Shown piece after piece: positions 35,722-44,224 of a DNA stretch of 64,000 nt; position 1 is the first letter of the stretch, and every line of letters starts with the position of its first letter. The stretch is taken from the NCBI RefSeq assembly GCF_006715085.1, contig NZ_VFMM01000001.1, forward strand, positions 2,356,001 to 2,420,000, written 5' to 3'. This DNA comes from Kribbella jejuensis (GTDB taxonomy: Bacteria > Actinomycetota > Actinomycetes > Propionibacteriales > Kribbellaceae). The notes below the pieces were generated by a model. It did no database searches. It worked only from the letters and a program-made list of their open reading frames with translations, and was not told the origin of the DNA. The translations under genes were made by a program, and so were the position numbers.

Positions 35722-36939
35722 TCACCCGGCTGCCGGTGGACCTCCCAGGTTCACCGGCAGTTCCGCGAGACCGCTCACCAGCACACGACGCCATTGGAGT
35801 TCTTCGGCCGGCTTCGCGAGGCTCATCCGCGGGAACCGCCGTACCAGCGCCAGCAGCGATTCCTGCAACTCGATCCGGGCCAGCTGGGCGCCGAGACAGA
35901 AGTGCGGTCCGAAGCCGAACGACAGGTGCTTGTTGTCCTTCCGGTCGATCCGCAGCTCGTCCGGAGCGTCGTACGCGCGCGGATCCCGGTTCGCCGAGTT
36001 GAGCGCGGCCATCACCCCGTCACCGGCCTTGATCTGTACGCCGTGCAACTCGACGTCCTCGAGCGCGACCCGCAGCTGCCCGACCTCGCTGAACCGGTTG
36101 AACCGCAGCAGCTCCTCGATCGCGGACGGGATCAGCTCCGGCTCTTCCACGAGTCGTGCCCAATTGGACGGCCGGCGCAGCAGTGTCGCCAAGCAGCTCG
36201 AGATCTGGTTCGCGGAGGTCTCGTGCCCGGCGACCAGCAGGTTGACGCCGAAGGCAATCAATTCCTCCTGGCTGAGCCGGTCGCCCTCCTCGCGGGCACG
36301 CACCAGCTCGTCGAGCAGGTCCTCGGGCGGCGCCGCCGTGGTGGCCAGTTTTCGCGTGACCAGATCCTCGATGTACGCCGTCAGGTTGGTCATCGCGTCC
36401 TCGACCAGGTCCTTCTCGGCCATCTTCATGCTGTACCCGAGCTCGGTCCACTCCCGGAACTGCGCGCGGTCCGCGTACGGTACGCCGAGCAGCTGGCAGA
36501 TCACCTGGATCGGCAACGGCAACGCCACCAGCTGCCGGATGTCCGCACCGTCACCGGCCCGCGCGACGTCCTCGGCGAGCTGCGCGGACAACTCCGCGAC
36601 CCACGGCCGGGTGCGCTCGATCTTCCGGTGCGCGAACGTTGGGACGACCAATCGTCGCAACCGGGTGTGCTCCGGCGGGTCGGTCGTGGTCAGGCTGTTC
36701 GGCATCGGCTTGGCCAGCGCGACCCGGGGCGCGCCCTGCTTGACCACCGCGGCCCGCGAGAACCTAGGGTCGGCCAGCACGAGCTTCACGTCGTCGTACC
36801 GCGTCACCAACCAGACCTCGGCCCCGGCCAACGTCCGCACCCGGGCAACCGGCCGCCCCTCGCGCAACTCCGCGAACGTCGGCGAAGGGTCGAACCGGAA
36901 CGCATCCTCGAACGGAATCTGCAGCACGGTCTCGCTCAT
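35722..36939 (-). CDS. cytochrome P450 (CYP105/107-like)
   Basis: A 405-residue soluble class I P450. The I-helix oxygen motif is LLVAGHETSANQ, the ExxR is EELLR, and the heme-binding loop is LSFGFGPHFCLGAQLAR with the Cys near 348. Such enzymes hydroxylate secondary metabolites or xenobiotics using ferredoxin. No ferredoxin or biosynthetic cluster is adjacent. It lies 34 bases after the Gfo/Idh gene on the same strand, so it could be the last gene of the sugar uptake operon, though that is an odd pairing. Confidence 0.93.
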   Translation of the reverse strand: MSETVLQIPFEDAFRFDPSPTFAELREGRPVARVRTLAGAEVWLVTRYDDVKLVLADPRFSRAAVVKQGAPRVALAKPMPNSLTTTDPPEHTRLRRLVVPTFAHRKIERTRPWVAELSAQLAEDVARAGDGADIRQLVALPLPIQVICQLLGVPYADRAQFREWTELGYSMKMAEKDLVEDAMTNLTAYIEDLVTRKLATTAAPPEDLLDELVRAREEGDRLSQEELIAFGVNLLVAGHETSANQISSCLATLLRRPSNWARLVEEPELIPSAIEELLRFNRFSEVGQLRVALEDVELHGVQIKAGDGVMAALNSANRDPRAYDAPDELRIDRKDNKHLSFGFGPHFCLGAQLARIELQESLLALVRRFPRMSLAKPAEELQWRRVLVSGLAELPVNLGGPPAAG

Positions 36940-36973
36940 GCCTGAACCCTATGCAGGTCAGGTTGACCTTCGC

Positions 36974-38089
36974 TCACCGTCGCCGCGCGTTGCTCCAGGG
37001 AGCTCCGATCTCGCTGAAGAGGGCGAGTTCGTCGGCGGCGCGGTCGATCCAGGGTTCGACGTCGCGGAGGATCGGGTGGCGGTCGAGGCCTTCGCCTTGC
37101 CAGTCGATCAGGTCGGCCGGGATCTCGGCGGGGTCGGCAGCTGTGCGGACCGCCTCCACCACGCGGGTGAAGCCGCCCGTCGCGGCCAGCGGGCAGTAGA
37201 GCGGGACGGAGGGGTCCGCGCGATGCGCGAGCAGGTTCTCGAGCAGATCCGCACGCTCGTACGTCCGCACGGTTCGAGCGTCGCCTTGGTGGAGCTCGAG
37301 CGTGTCCGATGTGTACCGCAGCACGGCGCGACCCTCGGAGCCGTGCACGGTCACGGACGGCTCCAACTGTTCGCCGGCGCACAATGTCACCGCGATCAGG
37401 ATCGGCGTACCGCGGCTGGTCGTGATCCGGACTGTCGACGTGTCGTCGGATTCGATCGGGTTGGCGCGGTAGAGCTCCGTCTCCACCTGCCGTACGTCGT
37501 CGACGCCGGTCGACCCGTCCAGCAGCAACGCGGCCGCCGCCGAATGCGCCAGCGGGTTCGTGACCGCGCCGTCCACCACGTCGACGCCGTCGAGGTGCCG
37601 CCGGCCGGACCAGCGGGCGCGCTGGAAGTACCTCGCCGTACGCAGCCACTTCCCGGTCGCGCTGATCCCACGGATCTCGCCGAGCTCACCACCGGCAACC
37701 ATCGACGCCAACCCGAGCGTCGCCTCGGACGCCTGCGCCTGGAAGCCGACCTGGAGCGCCCGCCCGGTCTCCGCCACCACCGACGACAGCTGGTCGAACT
37801 CGGCCAGCGAAGCCGTCGGCGGTTTCTCCAGCAATACGTCGGCACCCGTGCGCATCGCCAACTCCGCCAGCGGGACGTGCGTCTGGATCGGCGTACAGAT
37901 CACCACCACGTCCACCTCGACGGCGGCCAGCAGTTCGTCCAGGCTCGGGAAGACCTGAACGGCCAGGTCGCCGCCGCCCTGCGGATCGGCCACGGCGACC
38001 AGCTCGGCGTCGGGCAGGCGGAGCACGTTACGGACGTGGGAGGCACCGTGGCCGTGGATTCCCACCACGGCCACGCGCTTCCCCGTCAT
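36974..38089 (-). CDS. Gfo/Idh/MocA family sugar oxidoreductase
   Basis: A 371-residue dehydrogenase. The Rossmann start is RVAVVGIHGHGASHVRNVL, with the dinucleotide Gly pattern slightly altered (GxxGxG-like GIHGHGA). LLEKPPTASLAEFDQL carries the catalytic EKP motif. It probably oxidises or epimerises a sugar imported by the adjacent ABC system. ATG 38089 is preferred to a TTG two codons earlier. It is downstream of the solute-binding protein gene by 25 bases and its 3' end is G-poor on the coding strand. Confidence 0.9.
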   Translation of the reverse strand: MTGKRVAVVGIHGHGASHVRNVLRLPDAELVAVADPQGGGDLAVQVFPSLDELLAAVEVDVVVICTPIQTHVPLAELAMRTGADVLLEKPPTASLAEFDQLSSVVAETGRALQVGFQAQASEATLGLASMVAGGELGEIRGISATGKWLRTARYFQRARWSGRRHLDGVDVVDGAVTNPLAHSAAAALLLDGSTGVDDVRQVETELYRANPIESDDTSTVRITTSRGTPILIAVTLCAGEQLEPSVTVHGSEGRAVLRYTSDTLELHQGDARTVRTYERADLLENLLAHRADPSVPLYCPLAATGGFTRVVEAVRTAADPAEIPADLIDWQGEGLDRHPILRDVEPWIDRAADELALFSEIGAPWSNARRR

Positions 38090-38114
38090 CGGCAATCAGT
38101 TGCCATCAGCAACA

Positions 38115-39416
38115 CTATTTGAGCCCGCCCTTGACCTCGTCCAGGAATGCCTTGGCCGCCGCGTCCGGCGCCTGCCGTCCGAACAGTACGTCGGTGGTGT
38201 ACCGCTGGATGATCTTCTCCACCTGACCACCACCGACCGGCGGCGCCGGCGACGGCTCGCCGAGGTCCGCCTTGATGTCCTGGATGAACTTCGCGGTCGC
38301 GGCGTCGGCCGGCTGCAGCTTCGGCGTCACCTCGGCGCGCACCTCCGTGTTCGGCGGCACGCCCCGCTCGGCCAGCAGTACGTTACCGGCGGCCGGGCTG
38401 TTCGCCAGGTAGTTGACGAACTCCGCGGCCTCCTTCTGGTGCTTGGACCGCGACGAGATCGACCAGAACATCGAGCCCTTGTAGTACGAGCCGTTGTCCG
38501 CTGCCTTGCCGTCGGTGCTCGGGACCCGCAGCAGCTTCAGCTGCTGGCCGGTCGCCTTGCTGAAGGCCACCAACTGGTTGCTCCAGATGAACGTCATCGC
38601 GAGCTTGCCGGTCGCGAACGCCGACTGGTCGAGCGACGCGTTCATGTCCTGCGAGATCGCCTCGGCCGACGGGATCGCCTTCTCGTCGCGGAGCTTCAGG
38701 ATGTATTTGAAGAAGTCGGTGGTCTTCTCCGGGGAGACGCCGAGCTTGCCGTCCTTCGTCCAGAGCGACTCGCCGTTCTGCCGGGCCCAGAGGTTCAGGC
38801 CGGCCTCGTTGCCACCGAGCGTGCCGGTGCCGGTGATCTTGCCCCCGGTCTTGCTGGTGATCTCGGCGGCGGTCTTGGCGAAGTCGTCCCAGGTCCAGGT
38901 CTTGTCGTCCGGGATCGGTACGCCGGCCGTCTTGAACGCGGCCGGGTTGACGACCACCGCGAACGAGTTGATGCCGGCGTTCAGCCCGTACAGGCCGTTG
39001 TCGAACTCGCCGGCGCCGAGCGTGTCCGGCTCGAACTTGCTCGTGTCCAGACCCTGCGCCTTCTTCAGGTCGAGCAGCGCGCCGCGATCGGCGTACTCGC
39101 GCAGGTACTTCTCGTCCATCTGGATGATGTCCGGTGCATCGTTCGCGGCGACCGTGGTGGCGAGCTTGTCCCAGTACCCGGACCATTCGCCGTACTCGCC
39201 CTTGATCGTGACGTTCGGATGGTCCTTCTGGTACGCGTCGATCACCTGCTGGGTGAGCTTGGTCCGGGTGTCCGAGCCCCACCAGGTGAACCGGAGCGTG
39301 ACCTTGCCGCCGTCCGACGACGACGCCGCACCACCGGAGTCGCCGCCGCAGGCGCTTGCCGCCAGCAACGTGGTGGCCAGCGCCAGCGCCGTGAGGGCGC
39401 GTGGGATGTGCCTCAT
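38115..39416 (-). CDS. ABC transporter sugar-binding lipoprotein
   Basis: A 433-residue family 1 solute-binding protein. The lipobox ends at Cys23 (LAASAC). It continues VTLRFTWWGSDTRTKLTQQV and DAPDIIQMDEKYLREYADRG, typical of binders for plant-derived oligosaccharides. It captures sugar at the outer face and passes it to the two permeases encoded upstream in the operon. The sugar cannot be named; the context of a lyase-like secreted enzyme suggests a uronate-containing or plant oligosaccharide. Confidence 0.93.
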   Translation of the reverse strand: MRHIPRALTALALATTLLAASACGGDSGGAASSSDGGKVTLRFTWWGSDTRTKLTQQVIDAYQKDHPNVTIKGEYGEWSGYWDKLATTVAANDAPDIIQMDEKYLREYADRGALLDLKKAQGLDTSKFEPDTLGAGEFDNGLYGLNAGINSFAVVVNPAAFKTAGVPIPDDKTWTWDDFAKTAAEITSKTGGKITGTGTLGGNEAGLNLWARQNGESLWTKDGKLGVSPEKTTDFFKYILKLRDEKAIPSAEAISQDMNASLDQSAFATGKLAMTFIWSNQLVAFSKATGQQLKLLRVPSTDGKAADNGSYYKGSMFWSISSRSKHQKEAAEFVNYLANSPAAGNVLLAERGVPPNTEVRAEVTPKLQPADAATAKFIQDIKADLGEPSPAPPVGGGQVEKIIQRYTTDVLFGRQAPDAAAKAFLDEVKGGLK

Positions 39417-39447
39417 GTGGTGAACCTTTCAGGTGATGACACGAGCG

Positions 39448-40332
39448 TTACTTGATGCCGGTGGTCGCGATGCCCTTGATCAGGAACCGCTGGCCGAGCA
39501 GGAAGGCGAGGAAGACCGGGACCAGGGAGACGACCGACATCGCGAACATCGAGCCCCAGGACGAACTCGAGGTCGCGTCGACGAACGACCGCAGCGCCAG
39601 CGGGACGGTGTACTTGTGCGGGTCGGTCAGGTAGATCAACTGGCTGAAGAAGTCGTTCCAGGTCCAGATGAACGTGAAGATCGTCGTGGTGGCCAGCGCC
39701 GGGACCATCAGCGGCAGGATGATCCGGAGGAAGATCGACGCCTTGCCGCAGCCGTCGATCCGGGCGGCCTCGTCGAGCTCGCGCGGGATGCCGCGGATGA
39801 ACTGCACCATCAGGAAGACGAAGAACGCGTCGGTGGCGAGCAGCTTCGGCACGATCAGCGGCAGCACCGTGTTGATCCAGCCCAGGTGCGAGAACAAGAT
39901 GTACTGCGGCACGATCACCACGTGGATCGGCAGCATGATGCTCAGCAGCATGATCGCGAACCAGAACTTCTTCCCGCTGAACTCCAGCCGGGCGAACGCG
40001 TAGGCCGCCATCGAGCAGGACACCAGGTTGCCGAGGATCGAGCCGAGCACCACCAGCGCGGAGTTCAGCAGGTACCGGGTGAACGGTTCGGTCAGCGCGT
40101 TCCAGCCGACCCGGTAGTTCTCGATCCGCAGGTCCTTCACCAGGATCCCGGGGTCGCGGAAGATCTCGTTGCCGGGCCGCAGCGAGCTGACCACCATCCA
40201 GATCACCGGGTACAGCATCACCAGCGCGGAGCCGGCCAGCACGACGTGGATCACCAGCGGCCGGATCCGGGTCCAGGTGATGCCCCAGGTGCGGCGGGTG
40301 GCGACGGTACGGGACAGCGTCTCAGTCGTCAT
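39448..40332 (-). CDS. sugar ABC transporter permease, MalG type
   Basis: A 294-residue permease with six helices. The cytoplasmic EAA loop is IPRELDEAARIDGCGKASIFLRI, split here at the conserved EAA...G core. It pairs with the upstream MalF-type permease, overlapping it by 11 bases, and belongs to the carbohydrate uptake family CUT1. No ATPase gene is present; CUT1 systems of actinobacteria often share the MsiK ATPase. Confidence 0.94.
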   Translation of the reverse strand: MTTETLSRTVATRRTWGITWTRIRPLVIHVVLAGSALVMLYPVIWMVVSSLRPGNEIFRDPGILVKDLRIENYRVGWNALTEPFTRYLLNSALVVLGSILGNLVSCSMAAYAFARLEFSGKKFWFAIMLLSIMLPIHVVIVPQYILFSHLGWINTVLPLIVPKLLATDAFFVFLMVQFIRGIPRELDEAARIDGCGKASIFLRIILPLMVPALATTTIFTFIWTWNDFFSQLIYLTDPHKYTVPLALRSFVDATSSSSWGSMFAMSVVSLVPVFLAFLLGQRFLIKGIATTGIK

Positions 40333-41245
40333 AGAACACCCAGTACTTCGAGGCGAAGAAGTTCGCGGCGGTGAAGACCCCGATGATCACGAGCAGGAAC
40401 CACGCCATCGCGGAGGCGTAGCCCATGTCGAAGTTCCCGAAGCCCTTGTCGTAGAGGTACAGCGTGAAGAACATCGTCGAGTCCGACGGCCCGCCGCTAC
40501 CCCCGGAGACGACGAACGCCTGGGTGAACGACTGGAACGCGTGGATGATCTGCAGCACCAGGTTGAAGAACACGATCGGGGTGAGCAGCGGCAGCGTGAT
40601 GCTGAAGAACCGGCGCAGCGTCCCGGCGCCGTCGACCGCCGCGGCCTCGTAGTACATCGCCGGGATCTGTCTGAGTCCGGCCAGGAAGATCACCATCGGC
40701 GAGCCGAACGTCCAGACGTTGAGCACGACCAGCGTGCCGAGCGCCGTACTCGGATCGGAGATCCAGCCTTTGCCGTGGATTCCGACAATGTCCAGCACCT
40801 GGTTCAGCAGGCCGGTGGTGCCGAACACCTGCCGCCAGAGGATCGCGATCGCTACGCTCGACCCGAGCAGCGACGGCAGGTAGAAGATCGACCGGTAGAA
40901 CGCCATCCCGCGCACCCCGCGGTCGAGCACGACGGCCAGCAGCAGCGCGATCATCAGCTGCAGCGGGACCGAGACGAACACGTAGGTGAACGTCACCCGC
41001 AGCGAGTTGTGCAGCCGCTGGTCGGAGAGCATCCGGGTGAAGTTCTCCAGCCCGATCCACTTCGGCGCCTGGATCAGGTTGTAGTCGGTGAACGACAGGT
41101 ACAGCGAGGCCAGCATCGGCCCGATCGTGATCAGGAAAAGACCGAGCAGCCAGGGGGCCAGGAACAGGTAACCGGCCAGGTTGTCCTTCTTCTGGCCGAG
41201 CCCTTTCTTGCCCCGCAGACTGCCCAGCTCACCTAGCGCACTCAT
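40322..41245 (-). CDS. sugar ABC transporter permease, MalF type
   Basis: A 307-residue permease with six helices. The start LAGYLFLAPWLLGLFLITIG is typical, and the EAA loop is YYEAAAVDGAGTLRRFFS. ATG 41245 was chosen for the GAGAGGTG site just upstream. It is the first gene of a four- or five-gene minus-strand operon (permease, permease, binding protein, oxidoreductase, possibly P450). It is divergent from a Tat-exported enzyme. Confidence 0.94.
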   Translation of the reverse strand: MSALGELGSLRGKKGLGQKKDNLAGYLFLAPWLLGLFLITIGPMLASLYLSFTDYNLIQAPKWIGLENFTRMLSDQRLHNSLRVTFTYVFVSVPLQLMIALLLAVVLDRGVRGMAFYRSIFYLPSLLGSSVAIAILWRQVFGTTGLLNQVLDIVGIHGKGWISDPSTALGTLVVLNVWTFGSPMVIFLAGLRQIPAMYYEAAAVDGAGTLRRFFSITLPLLTPIVFFNLVLQIIHAFQSFTQAFVVSGGSGGPSDSTMFFTLYLYDKGFGNFDMGYASAMAWFLLVIIGVFTAANFFASKYWVFYDD

Positions 41246-41289
41246 GGTCACCTCTCTTCCATCCCCGCCGTCCTCCGGCAAGCGGCGGG

Positions 41290-41345
41290 CGCGGAAAACG
41301 CTTGCCTTGGCCGGTCAAACTAGCCCGGGAAACCGGTTTACGCAA
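41290..41345. promoter_or_regulatory. LacI-type operator-like sites between divergent genes
   Basis: AAACCGGTTT at 41331-41340 is a perfect 10-base palindrome with a central CG, as in LacI-family operators, and GGAAAACGCTTGCC at 41294-41307 resembles a degenerate second site. Both lie between the ABC operon and the exported enzyme gene, where one sugar-responsive repressor could control both. No LacI gene is in the neighbourhood. Confidence 0.45.
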
Positions 41346-41460
41346 GGGTTCGCCGACCGGCCGGGATGTCCGGATGCGGACGTTTGCGCGGTCTTGACAG
41401 AACAAAGTCCGGGAGCGACAGTTCCTGACATTTGGCAACCGCTTACCGACAGGATCACCG

Positions 41461-43209
41461 ATGCTGCGACGTACGTTTCTGACCGGTTCGCTGACCACCG
41501 TGGCGCTCGGTGCGCTGCATCCGGCGGCCGCTCGTGCTGAGGTAACTGCTGTGGACGACGACTTCCTGAACCTGCTCACCGAGGCGAACCGGAAACAGAT
41601 TCCGATCGTGCTCGGCAACTACCAGAACGCTTCCGACAGCGTCCGGACCGTCGCGCGGAAGGCGCGCCGGCTCGTCTCCGGCTACGTCTGGGGCAGGTCG
41701 TCGTACCACCACGACGCATCGCTCCTCGGGCCGCTGACCTGGCTGATCGAGCAACTCGCCGTACGGCAGCACGAGGACGGCCTGTACGACGTGGGCAACC
41801 TGCACTCACCGCCGGACAGCGCCTTCGCGATCCAGGACGTCTGCATGCTCTACGCGCTGCTCGACGCGGACGGGCAGGCTTCGACCGCAGGTTTGCGGAC
41901 AACGCTGGCGTCGGTGATCAAGAAGGCCGGGCCGGCGTTGGCCGCGGGCGGCGTACACACGCCCAACCACCGGTGGGAGGTGTCCGCGGCGCTCGCCCGA
42001 GCGAACCACCTGTTCCCGGACCGGCGGTACGTCGCGCGGATCGAGGACTGGCTCGACGAGGGTATCGACGCGACGCCGGACGGGATCTACGGCGAGCGCA
42101 GTTCGACGTACGCGGCCGAGGTGACGAACCCGTGCCTGCTGACGATCGCCTGGCTGCGCGCCAAGCCGGCCCTGCTGGAGTACGTACGGCGGAACCTCGA
42201 CGTGACGCTGTACCTGCTCGAACCGAACGGCGAGGTGGACACGACCGCGTCGCGTCGCCAGGACCAGAAGGGGGGCCGCGAGGTCTGGTGGTACCTGACC
42301 CAGTTCCGCGAGCTCGCTCTGCACACCGGCGACGGACGGTTCACGACTGTTGCCAAGAGCATCGAGGCGCGCGGCACCGGCGAACTCGGCGACTTCCTGG
42401 CCGAGGTCCTCGAGCGCCCTGAACTTTCCGCCAATCTCCCGGCCGCCACGCCCGCCCCGGCCGACTTCATCCAGCACTACCCGTCCCAGGCATCGGTCCG
42501 GATCCGCCGCGACGACCGGACGGCGACGATCTTCGGCGGCACGGACTTCCACGACATCCCGGTGATCTCGTCGGGCCTGTCCACGAATCCGACCTTCTTC
42601 AAGCTCCGCACGGGTTCCGCGATCCTCGACTCGGTCCGCCTGTCACCACAGTTCTTCAGCACCGGCCACTTCCGCAGCGACGGCCTGCGCCGTACGGCAC
42701 CCAACACGTTCAAGCTCCAGCAGGAGGTCAAGGTCCCGTACCACCTCCCGCTCCCGAAACGCTACCGCCGGGCCGACGGCCGCTACGCCCTCACCCCCGA
42801 GGGCCGCTTCTACGCGTCAATGGACTTCCCGCACCGCCCGAAGCAGTACCGGACCCTACGAACCGAGGTCACAATCGTCGAGCTCACCAACGGCTTCGAC
42901 CTGACCTTCGACTTCACCGGCGACGAAACCGCCTACGCCATAGAACTCTGCTTCCGCCCCGGCGGCACCCTCACCGGCGTAGACCCACTAGATGCCCCCG
43001 GCAACTACCAACTGGCTTCCGGCACCGGCACCTACAAGGTAGGCGCGGACCAAATCACCTTCGGCCCCGGCAACGGCCCCACCCGAGTCCCCATGGACCC
43101 AGGCGAGCGCTACACCTACCTAGGCGGCAACCTCACCCCCGACGGCCTCCGCGTCTACCTCACCGGCCGCACCCCAGGCCACCAACTCCTGCAACTACGC
43201 ACCACATGA
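41461..43209 (+). CDS. Tat-exported putative polysaccharide-degrading enzyme
   Basis: A 582-residue protein with a Tat-like signal (LRRTFLTGSLTTVALG). Residues about 40-330 look like a helical toroid (repeated helix pairs, GPLTWLIEQLA, TPNHRWEVSAALARA, WWYLTQFRELAL), and about 345-580 look like a beta-sandwich with many Thr/Gly turns. This two-part layout recalls heparinase II/III and other lyases, and NHRW with a later H and Y/R could be catalytic, but I cannot place it in a known family. It is divergent from the sugar ABC operon, so it probably makes the imported oligosaccharide. Confidence 0.6.
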   Translation: MLRRTFLTGSLTTVALGALHPAAARAEVTAVDDDFLNLLTEANRKQIPIVLGNYQNASDSVRTVARKARRLVSGYVWGRSSYHHDASLLGPLTWLIEQLAVRQHEDGLYDVGNLHSPPDSAFAIQDVCMLYALLDADGQASTAGLRTTLASVIKKAGPALAAGGVHTPNHRWEVSAALARANHLFPDRRYVARIEDWLDEGIDATPDGIYGERSSTYAAEVTNPCLLTIAWLRAKPALLEYVRRNLDVTLYLLEPNGEVDTTASRRQDQKGGREVWWYLTQFRELALHTGDGRFTTVAKSIEARGTGELGDFLAEVLERPELSANLPAATPAPADFIQHYPSQASVRIRRDDRTATIFGGTDFHDIPVISSGLSTNPTFFKLRTGSAILDSVRLSPQFFSTGHFRSDGLRRTAPNTFKLQQEVKVPYHLPLPKRYRRADGRYALTPEGRFYASMDFPHRPKQYRTLRTEVTIVELTNGFDLTFDFTGDETAYAIELCFRPGGTLTGVDPLDAPGNYQLASGTGTYKVGADQITFGPGNGPTRVPMDPGERYTYLGGNLTPDGLRVYLTGRTPGHQLLQLRTT

Positions 43210-43231
43210 GCCGGCTGCCGTGTGGGTGGGG

Positions 43232-44218
43232 TTAGCGGGTGAGGAGGTGGGCGGCGGCTTCGGTGGCCCAGTAGGTGAGGATGGTGTCGGCGCCGGCGCG
43301 GCGGATGGCGGTGAGGGTTTCCAGGATGGTGGCCTCGCGGTTGAGCCAGCCGTTGGCGGCGGCGGCTTCGATCATCGCGTACTCGCCGGAGATGTTGTAC
43401 GCGGCGACCGGGACGTTCACGTGGTCGCGGACCTGGCGGATGATGTCGAGGTAGGCCAGCGCCGGCTTGACCATCACGATGTCGGCGCCTTCGGCGATGT
43501 CGAGGTCAACTTCGCGGATGGCGTCGCGGGAGTTCGCGTTGTCCTGCTGGTACGTCTTGCGGTCGCCGGTCAGCGACGAGTCGACGGCCTCGCGGAACGG
43601 GCCGAAGAACGCCGACGCGTACTTCACGGCGTACGCGAGGATCACAGTGTCGACGAAGCCGGCCGCGTCCAGCGCGGACCGTACGACGCCGACCTGGCCG
43701 TCCATCATCCCGGACGGGCCGACGACGTGCGCACCGGCGGTGGCCTGCGCGACGCCCATCTCCGCGTAGATCTTCAGCGTCGCGTCGTTGTCCACCCGGC
43801 CCTTGGAGTCGAGTACGCCGCAGTGCCCGTGCGACGTGAACTCGTCCAGGCACAGGTCCGACATCACCAGCAGCGAGTCGCCCACCTCGGAGACCGCGTC
43901 CCGGATCGCCACGTTGAGGATGCCCTCAGGGTCCAGCGCACCGGACCCGACCGGATCCTTCGACGAAGGTACGCCGAACAACATCACGCCGCCGAGACCG
44001 AGCTGCGCCGCCTCCGCGACCGCCTTCCGCGCGGTGTCCCGGGTGTGCTGGACGACGCCCGGCATCGACCGGATCGGGATCGGCTCCCGCGCGTCCTCGC
44101 GGACGAACATCGGCAGGATCAGCTGCCGCGGTTCGAGCGTGGTCTCCGCGACCAGCCGACGTACCGCCGCCGACGACCGAAGCCGCCGCGGCCTGACCTC
44201 CGGGAAACCACCAGACAC
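43232..44218 (-). CDS. hemB: delta-aminolevulinic acid dehydratase
   Basis: A 328-residue porphobilinogen synthase, joining two 5-aminolevulinates. The Schiff-base lysines are in [15 protein letters not shown] and [13 protein letters not shown]. The metal loop is [16 protein letters not shown]: one Cys of the three-Cys zinc site is replaced by Asp, the form known in other actinobacteria. The GTG start is 6 bases from the hemD stop, so it closes the rex-hemACDB operon. Its 3' end is C-rich and G-poor. Confidence 0.96.
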   Translation of the reverse strand: MSGGFPEVRPRRLRSSAAVRRLVAETTLEPRQLILPMFVREDAREPIPIRSMPGVVQHTRDTARKAVAEAAQLGLGGVMLFGVPSSKDPVGSGALDPEGILNVAIRDAVSEVGDSLLVMSDLCLDEFTSHGHCGVLDSKGRVDNDATLKIYAEMGVAQATAGAHVVGPSGMMDGQVGVVRSALDAAGFVDTVILAYAVKYASAFFGPFREAVDSSLTGDRKTYQQDNANSRDAIREVDLDIAEGADIVMVKPALAYLDIIRQVRDHVNVPVAAYNISGEYAMIEAAAANGWLNREATILETLTAIRRAGADTILTYWATEAAAHLLTR

Positions 44219-44224
44219 GATGCC

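Noticed and set aside
35722-36939. A natural product gene cluster around the P450
   Set aside because: No synthase, ferredoxin or tailoring genes are adjacent; the neighbours are sugar transport genes and a membrane protein.
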